DNA of 48,993 nucleotides from Oscillospiraceae bacterium (lineage in GTDB: Bacteria; Bacillota; Clostridia; Oscillospirales; Oscillospiraceae). Below the pieces are notes generated by a model that had not been told where the DNA came from, searched no databases, and saw nothing but the letters and a program-made list of their open reading frames with translations. The DNA is taken from the NCBI GenBank assembly GCA_015067885.1, contig SVLO01000014.1, positions 1-48,993 of the forward strand, read 5' to 3'. Made by a program: the position numbers and the translations under genes. Shown here in pieces: positions 32,823-41,188 of this stretch; the stretch's first letter is position 1; each line of letters opens with the position of its first letter.

Positions 32823-33128
32823 TTATAAAAACCGAATGATGCGGTACAGCCCCGCGGCGCGAAACACCCGCTGGGCCTGCACCGGCACGTTGATGACCGT
32901 CATGCTCCCATCCAGCTGCGCCATACGTCGCTGGGCCCGAAGCAGCACCGCAATGCCGGAGCTGTCCGTAAATGTGACGCCGGACATATCCACCGTCAAC
33001 TGCCTGGGCAGTTCCTGGTCGATACGGCTGTCCAGGCGGGCCATGATCTGCTTTGCTCCGTGGTGGTCCAGTTCCCCGCTCAGGGTCACGGTCATCTCCC
33101 GCTCCCGACACATACATTCCACCGCCAT
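32823..33128 (-). CDS. spoIIAA: Anti-anti-sigma factor SpoIIAA
   Basis: 101 aa STAS protein. The motif FTDSSGIAVLLRAQRR near residue 54 contains the Ser that SpoIIAB phosphorylates. Unphosphorylated SpoIIAA frees SigF. Start MAVECMCRE at 33128 follows GAGGAGG by about 8 nt. A TATAAT without a good -35 occurs near 33160, and no convincing sigma-H promoter was found. Confidence 0.94.
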   Translation of the reverse strand: MAVECMCREREMTVTLSGELDHHGAKQIMARLDSRIDQELPRQLTVDMSGVTFTDSSGIAVLLRAQRRMAQLDGSMTVINVPVQAQRVFRAAGLYRIIRFL

Positions 33129-33218
33129 AGCCTGTCCCTCCTCAACAAAGTCTATATGCGGATTATAGCCCCTCTCCCCTGTCGTTTTCCGTTGCATTCG
33201 CGTGTAAAAGAAAAATAC

Positions 33219-33246
33219 TTGCCTATGTCGATTTTTGCTGTATAAT
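33219..33246 (+). promoter_or_regulatory. Promoter of the GNAT gene
   Basis: TTGCCT, 16-bp spacer, TATAAT, with GGAGG at 33266 and ATG at 33278. Confidence 0.7.
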
Positions 33247-33277
33247 AAGAGCATATCACTTGTTTGGAGGCCCCATT

Positions 33278-33760
33278 ATGATTCGTCTTGCCACCACTGC
33301 GGACCTGCCCGAAATCCTGTCCGTCTACGCCCACGCCCGCACCTTCATGGCCCAAAACGGTAACCCCACCCAATGGGGTACCACCTACCCCGCTGTGGAA
33401 ATGCTGGAGGAGGATATCCGCCTTGGCCGCCTGTACGTGGACGTGCAGAGCGGCGCCGTGTGCGGCGTGTTCATGTTCGTCATTTGGGAGGACCCCACCT
33501 ATGGGTATATCGAGGACGGCGCCTGGCTGGCCCCCTCCCCCTACGGAGTCATCCATCGGGTGGCAAGCAACGGCACCGTCCCCGGCACGCTGAGCCGCTG
33601 TTTGGAGTTCTGCCGAGGCCAAATCACCCACCTGCGCATCGACACCCACGCGGATAACTACCCCATGCAGCACCTGCTGGACAAGATGAACTTCACCCGC
33701 TGCGGTATTGTGTACATGGAGGACGGCAGTCCCCGTATTGCGTACGAGTGGCTGAAATGA
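33278..33760 (+). CDS. GNAT-family N-acetyltransferase
   Basis: 160 aa. The N-terminus IRLATTADLPEILSVYAHAR is typical of GNAT proteins, with a beta-rich core and HADNYPMQHLLDKMNFTRCG near residue 127, which matches the C-terminal GNAT motif. Substrate unknown. Several residues of the acetyl-CoA P-loop (R/QxxGxG/A) are not obvious, so this may belong to a divergent subgroup. Monocistronic, with its own promoter and terminator. Confidence 0.82.
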   Translation: MIRLATTADLPEILSVYAHARTFMAQNGNPTQWGTTYPAVEMLEEDIRLGRLYVDVQSGAVCGVFMFVIWEDPTYGYIEDGAWLAPSPYGVIHRVASNGTVPGTLSRCLEFCRGQITHLRIDTHADNYPMQHLLDKMNFTRCGIVYMEDGSPRIAYEWLK

Positions 33761-33765
33761 CATAC

Positions 33766-33800
33766 AAAAAGCACCTCACCCAATGGGTGAGGTGCTTTTT
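33766..33800. terminator. Bidirectional terminator between the GNAT and uridine phosphorylase genes
   Basis: 16-bp perfect stem (33766-33781 with 33785-33800), 3-nt loop, A5/T5 ends on both strands. Confidence 0.92.
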
Positions 33801-33808
33801 CGTTTGAT

Positions 33809-34573
33809 TTACCTACTTTCCTGCTCGATCAGCAGCTTCAGCGCTTCCACCGCCACGTCGATGGCGGCAGAGGTATCGTGGCTCTCGTCCTGGTCAAGGC
33901 CGGCCAGTTCCCGCTCCTGGTTCCATACTACGTGGAACACGGAGCCGCAGCGCACGCCAAGGCTTGCCGCCACGGTGAACAGGGCCGCCGACTCCATCTC
34001 CGAGGCCAGCACGCCCAGCCGTTTCCACGCCTGCCACTTCTGCTCCAGCTCGTAGGAAACCGGCATACGGCCGGGGGAATGTTGGCCGTAGAAGGAGTCC
34101 TTGCACTGGACCACTCCGGCGTGCCACGGTTTGCCGGAGGTCTGCGCCGCCTGAGTCAATGCAGCCAGCACCCGCCAGTCCGGCACGGCGGGGAATTCGA
34201 TGGGCGCGTACTCCCGGCTGGTACCCTCCATACGCACGGCGCCGGTGGCCACAACGATGTCATTGCTGCGCACGTCCAGCCTGATGCCGCCGCAGGTACC
34301 CACCCGGACAAAGGTGTCCGCGCCGATGGCGGCCAGCTCCTCCATTGCGATGGCGGCGGAGGGGCCTCCGATGCCGGTGGACACCACGCTGACCTTCTCC
34401 CCCAGCAGGGTGCCGGTGTAGGTCACATATTCCCGGTTGGTCTGCACGTGGACGGGGTTATCAAACCACTTGGCGATTTTTTCGCACCGCCCCGGGTCAC
34501 CGGGCAGGATACAATAGCGGCCCACGTCGCCGGGGGCGCATTGGATATGATACTGAAGGGTCCGTTCCTGCAT
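33809..34573 (-). CDS. udp: Uridine phosphorylase (nucleoside phosphorylase family)
   Basis: 254 aa. Phosphate-binding [13 protein letters not shown] (residues 22-34), [15 protein letters not shown], the GTCGGIR motif near residue 93 and the ribose-binding ASEMESAAL near residue 190 match uridine phosphorylases. It splits uridine with phosphate into uracil and ribose-1-phosphate. ATG 34573 follows GAGGTGA. Related purine nucleoside phosphorylases cannot be fully excluded. Confidence 0.88.
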   Translation of the reverse strand: MQERTLQYHIQCAPGDVGRYCILPGDPGRCEKIAKWFDNPVHVQTNREYVTYTGTLLGEKVSVVSTGIGGPSAAIAMEELAAIGADTFVRVGTCGGIRLDVRSNDIVVATGAVRMEGTSREYAPIEFPAVPDWRVLAALTQAAQTSGKPWHAGVVQCKDSFYGQHSPGRMPVSYELEQKWQAWKRLGVLASEMESAALFTVAASLGVRCGSVFHVVWNQERELAGLDQDESHDTSAAIDVAVEALKLLIEQESR

Positions 34574-34604
34574 GGAAATCACCTCACTTGTCAAATATAC
34601 CATC

Positions 34605-34633
34605 ATTATACCCGTCCACGGCGGCGCTGTCCA
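34605..34633 (-). promoter_or_regulatory. Promoter of the uridine phosphorylase gene
   Basis: Minus strand TGGACA, 17-bp spacer, TATAAT. Its -35 is only 6 bp from the -35 of the divergent trkA promoter. Confidence 0.78.
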
Positions 34634-34639
34634 GCAATA

Positions 34640-34668
34640 TTGCATTTTTCAGCGAGAGCGAGTATAAT
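34640..34668 (+). promoter_or_regulatory. Promoter of trkA-trkH
   Basis: TTGCAT, 17-bp spacer, TATAAT, about 35 nt before the trkA start. Confidence 0.75.
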
Positions 34669-34702
34669 AGATTCAGTTCCCCTGACAGAAAGGGTGGTTT
34701 GT

Positions 34703-36082
34703 GTGAACATTATCATCGTTGGCGCCGGCAAGGTCGGCTACGCCCTTGCCGAACAACTGTCCCGCGAGGACCACAACCTGACTATTATCGACACCTCGGA
34801 CGAGACCTCCCGCCGGGTCTCCGACGCGCTGGACGTCATCTGCGTGCGGGGCAACGGCGTCACCCTGCCCGTTTTGGAGCAGGCCGGCGCCGCCCAGGCT
34901 GATCTGCTCATCGCCGTCACCGACCTGGACGAGGTGAACATGGTCTGCTGCCTGACGGCGAAAAAGCTGGGGGCGCGCTACACCATCGCCCGCATCCGAA
35001 ACCCGGAATATTTCGAAAATCTGGGCCACTTCAAGCGGGACATGGGCATCGGCATGATCATCAACCCCGAGCGGGCCACCGCCCGTGAGATTGCCCGGCT
35101 GCTGCGCTTCCCCTCCGCCGCCAACATCGAAAGCTTTTGCCGTGGCCGTGTGGAGCTGATGGGCTTCCGGGTACAGGAGGGCGACTTCCTGGTGGGCAAA
35201 CCCCTGCACGCCCAGGCGGACAAGTTGAAAAAGCTGTCCATGTTGCTGTGCGCGGCAGAGCGCGGCGATGACCTCATCATCCCCAACGGCTCTTTCGTCC
35301 CTCAGGCCGATGATACCCTGTACGCCATTGGTCAGCCCGCCGCTCTGGACCAGTTTTTCCACACCCTGGGCCGCTATACCCACAAGGCGAAAAGTGTCTT
35401 CGTGGTGGGCGGCGGCCGCATCTCCGTGTATCTTGCCAAGCTGCTGGAAAAGATGCACGTCAGACTCAAGCTTGTGGAACAGGACGAGGAGCGCTGCCGC
35501 ACCCTCAGCGAGCTGCTGCCCGGGGCCATGGTCATCTGCGGCGACGGCACCGATCAGGAGGTGCTGGATTCCGAGTCTCTGACCGCCAGCGATGCTTTTG
35601 TGGCCCTGACCGATCGAGACGAAGACAACCTGATCATCTCCCTCTACGCCGCCCAGCAGGGCATGGGCAAGGTCATTGCCAAGTGCAACCGGCAGAATTA
35701 TGCCTCCATTGCCCGCTCCTGCGGACTTGACAGCGTCATCTCCCCCAAACAGATCACCGCCACCCAGATCCTTCACCTGGTCCGCGGCATGGAAAACTCT
35801 CAGGGCAGCGTGATGCACGCTCTGTACCGTATCGCCAACGACAAGGCCGAGGCCCTGGAGTTCACCGTCAGCAAAAACACAGAAAATCTGGGCGTGGCAC
35901 TGAAGGATTTGAAACTTAAGGACGGGGTCCTGATTGCCGTTATCGTACGCAGCGATCAGGTCATCATCCCCGAGGGTTCCAGTTATTTTCAGGAGGGCGA
36001 CAGCGTCATTATCGTTACCCGGGATCATACTATCCTGGATCTGAACGACATTTTTGATGCACCCGGTCCTGTGGGAGGCTGA
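34703..36082 (+). CDS. trkA: Trk potassium uptake regulatory protein TrkA
   Basis: 459 aa with duplicated RCK units: TrkA_N (IIVGAGKVGYALAEQ, residues 4-18), TrkA_C to about residue 220, a second TrkA_N (FVVGGGRISVYLA near residue 233) and a second TrkA_C ending at SYFQEGDSVIIVT. The cytoplasmic ring binds NAD(H)/ATP and gates the membrane pore TrkH, encoded directly downstream. The start is GTG at 34703 behind AAGGGTGG. In-frame sequence upstream is antisense to the uridine phosphorylase gene. Confidence 0.95.
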   Translation: MNIIIVGAGKVGYALAEQLSREDHNLTIIDTSDETSRRVSDALDVICVRGNGVTLPVLEQAGAAQADLLIAVTDLDEVNMVCCLTAKKLGARYTIARIRNPEYFENLGHFKRDMGIGMIINPERATAREIARLLRFPSAANIESFCRGRVELMGFRVQEGDFLVGKPLHAQADKLKKLSMLLCAAERGDDLIIPNGSFVPQADDTLYAIGQPAALDQFFHTLGRYTHKAKSVFVVGGGRISVYLAKLLEKMHVRLKLVEQDEERCRTLSELLPGAMVICGDGTDQEVLDSESLTASDAFVALTDRDEDNLIISLYAAQQGMGKVIAKCNRQNYASIARSCGLDSVISPKQITATQILHLVRGMENSQGSVMHALYRIANDKAEALEFTVSKNTENLGVALKDLKLKDGVLIAVIVRSDQVIIPEGSSYFQEGDSVIIVTRDHTILDLNDIFDAPGPVGG

Positions 36083-36083
36083 A

Positions 36084-37520
36084 ATGAACTTTAAGCTTGT
36101 TTTCAATATCACCGGCCGCGTGCTGATGATTTTGGCCGCAACCATGCTCCCCTCCCTTGCCGTAGCTCTGTATTACGGTGAATCGGGCGCGCCATTTCTT
36201 TACGCTATGCTCATCCTGCTGGCGATCGGCTTTCCGCTGAGCCGATTGCCGTATGAGAAGAAAATGTTTGCACGTGAGGGCTTCTTTACTGTGGGTCTGA
36301 TCTGGCTGCTGATGGGGTTGTTTGGGTCATTGCCCTTTTACTTCAGCGGCTGCTTCCACTCCATCGTGGACTGCCTGTTTGAGTGCTATTCCGGTTTTAC
36401 CACCACCGGTGCCACCATACTCACCGACATTGAAGCGCTGCCCCGGGGCATCCTGTTCTGGCGCGCCTTCACCCATTTCCTCGGCGGTATGGGCGTGCTG
36501 GTGCTGACCACGGCGCTGCTTCCCTTCATGGGCCTGCGCGCCCACTTCCTGATTCAGGCAGAGTCCCCCGGCCCGGTCTTTTCCAAGCTCCTGCCCCGTC
36601 AGGCACAGACCTCCAAGATCCTCTATGGGATCTATGTCGCTTTGACCGCTATGGAAACCCTTCTGCTGCGTTTGGTAGGCTTGCCATGGTATGACAGCTT
36701 GATCCATGCCTTTTCCTCTGCCGGCACCGGCGGCTTTTCCAACCGCAACGCTAGCCTGGGCGCTTACGACAATCCTGCCGCTGAAATGATCGTTGCGGTG
36801 TTCGTGCTGCTGTTCTCGGTCAACTTCGCCATGTACTTTCTGCTGCTGTGCGGGCGGGCAAAGGACATACTGAAAAGCGATGAACTGCGTTTTTTCTTTG
36901 CACTCACGGCCATCGCCACTGTACTGGTTTCCATTAACATTTTCCCCATCTATCAGTCCGTGTGGCAATGCTTCCGCTACGGCTTTTTCCAGGTGACCTC
37001 CATCATTTCCACCACCGGACTGGCCACCGCAGATTACATGACCTGGCCCGTTTTTTCACAGGTCATTATGATGCTGCTGCTTCTGTGCGGTGCCTGTGCC
37101 GGCTCCACCGGCGGCGGCATCAAATGCGCCCGGGTACTGTTGAGTCTGAAGGGCATCGTCCGGGATATCCGCCAGATCGTCCATCCCCGCTCCGTCTCTG
37201 TCATCAAGCTGGACAACAAGGTGGTTCCGGAAAACACCCTGAACAGCATCGCACTTTTTACCGTCAGCTATTTTCTTATTTCCTTTATGGCTGCGCTGGT
37301 GGTCTCATTGGACAATTTCTCTTTCGCCACCAGCCTATCTGCCGCCCTGACCTGCATGAGCAACGTGGGACCCGGTTTGGATGTTATCGGTCCCTCCGGC
37401 AACTTCGCTGCGTTCTCCAATCTGAGCAAAACCGTCCTGTCCGCCTGCATGGTCATCGGCCGACTGGAGATCTTCCCCATCCTGGTACTGCTCAGCCGCC
37501 GCGCCTGGCGCCGCACCTGA
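36084..37520 (+). CDS. trkH: Trk potassium uptake membrane subunit TrkH
   Basis: 478 aa polytopic membrane protein with four pseudo-repeated pore loops. The selectivity filter glycines can be seen in CYSGFTTTGATILT near residue 108, SSAGTGGFSNRN near residue 219, STTGLATADY near residue 311 and SNVGPGLDVIG near residue 427. GGGAGG lies 5 nt before the ATG, which starts one base after the trkA stop. It moves K+ (or Na+-coupled K+) across the membrane. Confidence 0.95.
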   Translation: MNFKLVFNITGRVLMILAATMLPSLAVALYYGESGAPFLYAMLILLAIGFPLSRLPYEKKMFAREGFFTVGLIWLLMGLFGSLPFYFSGCFHSIVDCLFECYSGFTTTGATILTDIEALPRGILFWRAFTHFLGGMGVLVLTTALLPFMGLRAHFLIQAESPGPVFSKLLPRQAQTSKILYGIYVALTAMETLLLRLVGLPWYDSLIHAFSSAGTGGFSNRNASLGAYDNPAAEMIVAVFVLLFSVNFAMYFLLLCGRAKDILKSDELRFFFALTAIATVLVSINIFPIYQSVWQCFRYGFFQVTSIISTTGLATADYMTWPVFSQVIMMLLLLCGACAGSTGGGIKCARVLLSLKGIVRDIRQIVHPRSVSVIKLDNKVVPENTLNSIALFTVSYFLISFMAALVVSLDNFSFATSLSAALTCMSNVGPGLDVIGPSGNFAAFSNLSKTVLSACMVIGRLEIFPILVLLSRRAWRRT

Positions 37521-37528
37521 CAAAAAGC

Positions 37529-37562
37529 AACCGCCCTGTGTCTGTGACACAGGGCGGTTTTT
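37529..37562. terminator. Terminator after trkH
   Basis: 14-bp perfect stem (37529-37542 with 37546-37559), TGT loop, T5 on the plus strand; A-rich on the other side, so it may also serve the converging gene. Confidence 0.9.
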
Positions 37563-37563
37563 C

Positions 37564-38010
37564 TTATGATACAACGGGGGGTGCGTTCTTCTCCTGGTCC
37601 TGCTGCACCTTGTCCAAGAACTCCACAAGGGGCCGCTCCAGGGTCAGGCTGGCACCAAAGGCATTGACCACAAGGCCCTCTGCCGCGTTATCCTGCAAGA
37701 TCATGCGGGCATAATCGGCAAAGGTCAGCACCAAGGTTTTTTGCTTGTCATCGGGAAAGCCCAGCTTCAACTGCTCCAAGTCGGTAAAGGCCGGCAGGAA
37801 GGCCCGGCCGTCTTCGGTGGACAGCAGCATAAACTGCACCTGCGCCTCCTCGCCCGGTTCCTGCATCACGTTGACCGGAGACAACAGGTTGGCGATCAGC
37901 AGCAGGTTCAGCGTGACCATCTGCTCCTCCCTGCCGTTCTGACCGGCGTGCATGGCCTCCATAGCCTTGCGCAGCTCGGGGTTGCTGATGGGTTGAATTT
38001 TCTCGCTCAT
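37564..38010 (-). CDS. SseB-domain protein
   Basis: 148 aa soluble protein. The stretch VQFMLLSTEDGRAFLPAFTD (residues 58-77), then a FADYARMIL helix and GLVVNAFGASLTL, matches the SseB N-terminal domain family. Its function in Gram-positives is unknown. It is 12 nt downstream of the amidohydrolase gene and probably shares its transcript. Confidence 0.75.
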   Translation of the reverse strand: MSEKIQPISNPELRKAMEAMHAGQNGREEQMVTLNLLLIANLLSPVNVMQEPGEEAQVQFMLLSTEDGRAFLPAFTDLEQLKLGFPDDKQKTLVLTFADYARMILQDNAAEGLVVNAFGASLTLERPLVEFLDKVQQDQEKNAPPVVS

Positions 38011-38022
38011 GGTAATTCCTCC

Positions 38023-38865
38023 TTACAAAAGGCCCAACAGGGCCACCGCATTCTCTCCGAGAATGTTCCGTTTTTCCATCTTCGTCAGGGGTAATGCGTT
38101 AAAATGCGCCAAATCCTCCGCCTGTCCGCCCCATGGACTGTCCGTACCGAACAGCACCCGATGGGCGCCGAAGGCACGCACCATGGCACAGAAGGCTTCC
38201 GGGTCCAGCAGTTCAAGCTGCTCATCCGTATAGTAGCCGTCCCCCAAGTCAGTCAGCCGCCCAAGAGAAAAGGACGTATCGATGTATACGTTGGTGTCGG
38301 CCAGCAGCTCAGTCGCCTCATCCCAGTTGCGCCAGCCGCCCATGTGGGCCGCCACCAGCTTCACAGGACCAACCCGCTCCACTGCCCGGCGGATCATGGC
38401 CGGCGTGCAGTTGTGTTTATCGGGGAATCCCAGGTCAATCCCCGCATGGGTCACAACAACCAGGCCAAGCTGACCGCACTTGTCCAAAATACGCAGGTAG
38501 CGCGCATCGTCAATGTCCGCGCCCTGATAGACCGGATGAATTTTGATACCCTTCAAGCCAAGAGCGGCAATCCGCTCCAGTTCCTGCTCCCAATCCTCAA
38601 AATCAGGATGCATACAGCCGAAGGACAGCACCCTCCCCTGCCCATTCAGCGCCGCGGCACCGTCATTCACCTTTGTCACCTGATGGGTGTTTGTGGCTAC
38701 GGGCAGCGTTACGGACAGGCCGATACCCGCCCCATCCATGGCGGACAACAGACCGTCCCGCGTGCCGTCGGTAAAGGGCCGGGTGTGGGACTTACTCTGC
38801 AGTTTTTCGATCGTCCCGGCAGCAATTCTGTCCGGAAAGGTATGGGTATGGAAATCAACGATCAA
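38023..38865 (-). CDS. Amidohydrolase-2 family metal-dependent hydrolase
   Basis: 280 aa TIM-barrel hydrolase. The HxH motif is in IVDFHTHTFPDRI at the very N-terminus, KIHPVYQG is near residue 108, VVTHAGIDLG near residue 137, AAHMGGW near residue 174 and the metal Asp in FGTDSPWGG near residue 237. Substrate unknown. The start is called as TTG at 38865, with AAGGAAG 8 nt upstream. The ATG at 38916 falls inside the terminator hairpin of the upstream gene and has no Shine-Dalgarno site. It may be co-transcribed by read-through from the symporter gene. Confidence 0.8.
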   Translation of the reverse strand: MIVDFHTHTFPDRIAAGTIEKLQSKSHTRPFTDGTRDGLLSAMDGAGIGLSVTLPVATNTHQVTKVNDGAAALNGQGRVLSFGCMHPDFEDWEQELERIAALGLKGIKIHPVYQGADIDDARYLRILDKCGQLGLVVVTHAGIDLGFPDKHNCTPAMIRRAVERVGPVKLVAAHMGGWRNWDEATELLADTNVYIDTSFSLGRLTDLGDGYYTDEQLELLDPEAFCAMVRAFGAHRVLFGTDSPWGGQAEDLAHFNALPLTKMEKRNILGENAVALLGLL

Positions 38866-38889
38866 CCGGAACACTTCCTTGCACAGATG

Positions 38890-38927
38890 AAAACTGTGGT
38901 ACGCTTTTGACAGCATACCACAGTTTT
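38890..38927 (-). terminator. Terminator or attenuator after the SSS symporter gene
   Basis: 12-bp perfect stem (38890-38901 with 38916-38927), 14-nt loop, only four T on the minus strand, so read-through into the amidohydrolase gene is likely. Confidence 0.7.
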
Positions 38928-38943
38928 CGCATTTTGAAAAGTC

Positions 38944-40491
38944 TTACTTGTGGTCGCCAAGAGCCCGACTCTTAGGCACCAGCACCTTTTCCTCATAGCA
39001 GGAGAAGGCATCCTCCACCAGGGCCTTGTCCGGCTTGCGGGTGAACAGGCTGACCACGGGGACGATCACCAAACCGGCAATCATACAGAAAGCACCGGCA
39101 TTGATGGGAGATTTCAGGATTTCGGGGAACACGCTCTTACAGAAGCAATTTGCCAGCATGACCACAGTGGAGAACAGGAAACTGACCCAACAGGCGGCCT
39201 TGGTGGCCTTTTTCATGTACAGGCCGCACAGGAACGGGGCAAGGAACGCGCCGGCCAAAGCGCCCCAGCTTACGCCCATCATCTGCGCAATGAAGGTCAC
39301 ACCGAACTTATGCTGCACAATGGCCAGGGCGGCCGAGATGGCAATAAACACCACCACCAGCACACGCATCACAGTTAACTGCTGTTTTTCCTTCATGTCC
39401 TTGACGATGTGTCCCTTGATCATATCCAGGGTCAGGGTAGAACTGGAGGTCAGCACCAGGGAGGACAGCGTGGACATGGATGCCGACAGCACCAACACGA
39501 TGACCACGGCGATGAGTACGTCGGGCAGGCCGGACAGCATAGTGGGAATGATGCTGTCAAAGCCATTGGCTGCGATGTCGATCTTGTCGGAGAACAGACG
39601 GCCGAAGCCACCCAGGAAGTAGCAGCCGCCGGCCACCACCAAAGCGAATACGGTGGAGACTACGGTACCGGTCTTGATAGACTTCTCGCTCTTGATGGCG
39701 TAGAACTTCTGCACCATCTGAGGCAGGCCCCAAGTACCCAAAGAGGTCAGGATGACCACACCCAGCAGGTTGATGGGGTCCGGGCCAAAGAAAGAGGCAA
39801 ACACGCCGGGCGCAGCGGAAGCAGAGGGATCATTCACTTCTGCCAGGCCCTTCAGTGCTTCCATAAAGCCGCCCTTACTGCCCAGCACCGCGGCGATGAC
39901 CGCCACGATACCCACCAGCATGATGATACCCTGAATAAAATCGTTGATCGCAGTGGCCATGTAGCCACCGGCAATGACGTACACACCGGTCAAAATGGCC
40001 ATCACCACCACGCACCAGGCGTAATCAAAGCCGGGAAACGCCATTTCAAACAGACGGGACAGACCATTGTACAAACTGGCAGTGTAAGGCACAAGGAAGA
40101 TAAACACGATAACGGAGGCGGCGATTTTCAGCGACTTGGAGTTAAAGCGCTTGCCGAAAAATTCCGGCATGGTGGCAGTATCCAAATGCTGGGTCATAAT
40201 GCGGGTGCGACGGCCAAGCACCACCCACGCCAGCAGAGAACCGAGAATGGCATTACCAATGCCCGCCCAAGTGGCAGCAATGCCGTACTTCCAGCCAAAC
40301 TGACCGGCGTAGCCCACAAATACCACGGCGGAGAAGTAGGACGTGCCGTAAGCAAAAGCAGTCAGCCACGGACCGACCGAGCGCCCACCCAACACAAAGC
40401 CGTTGACATCGGTGGCATTTTTGCGGCAGTACAGACCTACGCCGATCATTACCGCAAAAAACACCAGCAACATTCCAAGTTTGATCACCAT
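38944..40491 (-). CDS. Sodium:solute symporter (SSS family)
   Basis: 515 aa with about 13 hydrophobic segments. GFVLGGRSVGPWLTAFAYG near residue 32 and the LSASMSTLSSLVLTSSS region near residue 333 are SSS-family features, the latter near the Na+ site. The family carries proline, pantothenate, sugars or other organic solutes. The start MVIKLGMLL at 40491 follows AAAGG by 10 nt. A GTG at 40518 is an alternative. It lies beside the creatininase-type locus and could import its substrate, but a terminator and its own promoter separate them. Confidence 0.9.
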   Translation of the reverse strand: MVIKLGMLLVFFAVMIGVGLYCRKNATDVNGFVLGGRSVGPWLTAFAYGTSYFSAVVFVGYAGQFGWKYGIAATWAGIGNAILGSLLAWVVLGRRTRIMTQHLDTATMPEFFGKRFNSKSLKIAASVIVFIFLVPYTASLYNGLSRLFEMAFPGFDYAWCVVVMAILTGVYVIAGGYMATAINDFIQGIIMLVGIVAVIAAVLGSKGGFMEALKGLAEVNDPSASAAPGVFASFFGPDPINLLGVVILTSLGTWGLPQMVQKFYAIKSEKSIKTGTVVSTVFALVVAGGCYFLGGFGRLFSDKIDIAANGFDSIIPTMLSGLPDVLIAVVIVLVLSASMSTLSSLVLTSSSTLTLDMIKGHIVKDMKEKQQLTVMRVLVVVFIAISAALAIVQHKFGVTFIAQMMGVSWGALAGAFLAPFLCGLYMKKATKAACWVSFLFSTVVMLANCFCKSVFPEILKSPINAGAFCMIAGLVIVPVVSLFTRKPDKALVEDAFSCYEEKVLVPKSRALGDHK

Positions 40492-40539
40492 TTGAAACAG
40501 ACCTTTCTTTCGCGACACTTTATCGCTTTCATGTGTTGA

Positions 40540-40568
40540 AGTTTAATGCATAAAAGCAATAAAGTCAA
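40540..40568 (-). promoter_or_regulatory. Promoter of the SSS symporter gene
   Basis: Minus strand TTGACT, 17-bp spacer, TAAACT. The rest of the 40492-40700 gap holds only this promoter and the preceding terminator. Confidence 0.7.
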
Positions 40569-40651
40569 TAGGTTTTTTGCAAAAATTTTTCTTTCGTGTT
40601 TTTCCCCTGTCCGCGCCGCCTCTCACCCGCCTTTTTCGTCGCTTTTGCAGT

Positions 40652-40690
40652 AAAAAAACACCTCCGTCCACGAGTGGACGGAGGTGTTTT
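40652..40690 (-). terminator. Terminator of the 43556-40706 operon
   Basis: 17-bp perfect stem (40655-40671 with 40674-40690) with GA loop and seven T on the minus strand. It ends the creatininase-type operon. Confidence 0.93.
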
Positions 40691-40705
40691 GCGCTTGGAA
40701 TGGCC

Positions 40706-41176
40706 TTACAGCTCAAAGCCCATCGCTTCGGGCAGCTCGGCAAAGACGGCGTCGTCGCCGCCGGTACCGTGGCGGAAGATGACGGCGCAGGTGGCGTCGC
40801 CACCCACGGGGAAGGGCGCGTAGTGCCAGGCACCCGCCGCCCAGGAGATCCCCTTGCCCACGGGGACGTAGAAGGCCTGCACCCGGTCGGGGGTGACCTC
40901 ACCGGCGGGGATACCGGCCACGATCAGGCCGCCGGTCAGGGGCAGGACTGTTTCGGTGGTGCGGTCGTGGGCCTCGAACTTTTGGAACACGTACTCACGC
41001 TGAATGGCGGTCAGCAGGTTGACGGACACGGTGTCGGCGCCGTCCACCTGGGCCTGCTTCTCATACCAGTTGTACATACCGGCCTCGCCGCCAAAGGCGC
41101 GGCCCTCGGTCTGAATGACCTGACCAAAGGGGGCAAAGCTCTCTTCGGTCAACATCTGTACCTTGATTTTCTTCAT
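40706..41176 (-). CDS. Ureidoglycolate lyase (AllA)-like protein
   Basis: 156 aa cupin-fold protein. The pattern TEESFAPFGQVIQTEG (residues 10-25), FEAHDRTTETVLPLTGG near residue 67 and ISWAAGAWHYAPFPVG near residue 110 follows the ureidoglycolate lyase family, including the AWH that normally lies near the active site. AllA releases urea from ureidoglycolate at the end of allantoin breakdown. No allantoinase or allantoate hydrolase lies here, so the substrate may differ. Last gene of the operon, 12 nt after the creatininase homologue. Confidence 0.82.
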   Translation of the reverse strand: MKKIKVQMLTEESFAPFGQVIQTEGRAFGGEAGMYNWYEKQAQVDGADTVSVNLLTAIQREYVFQKFEAHDRTTETVLPLTGGLIVAGIPAGEVTPDRVQAFYVPVGKGISWAAGAWHYAPFPVGGDATCAVIFRHGTGGDDAVFAELPEAMGFEL

Positions 41177-41188
41177 GGCGATCTCTCC

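Noticed and set aside
33129-33215. Sigma-H promoter of spoIIA
   Set aside because: AGGCAAG and GAAT-like elements occur but with wrong spacing and several mismatches.
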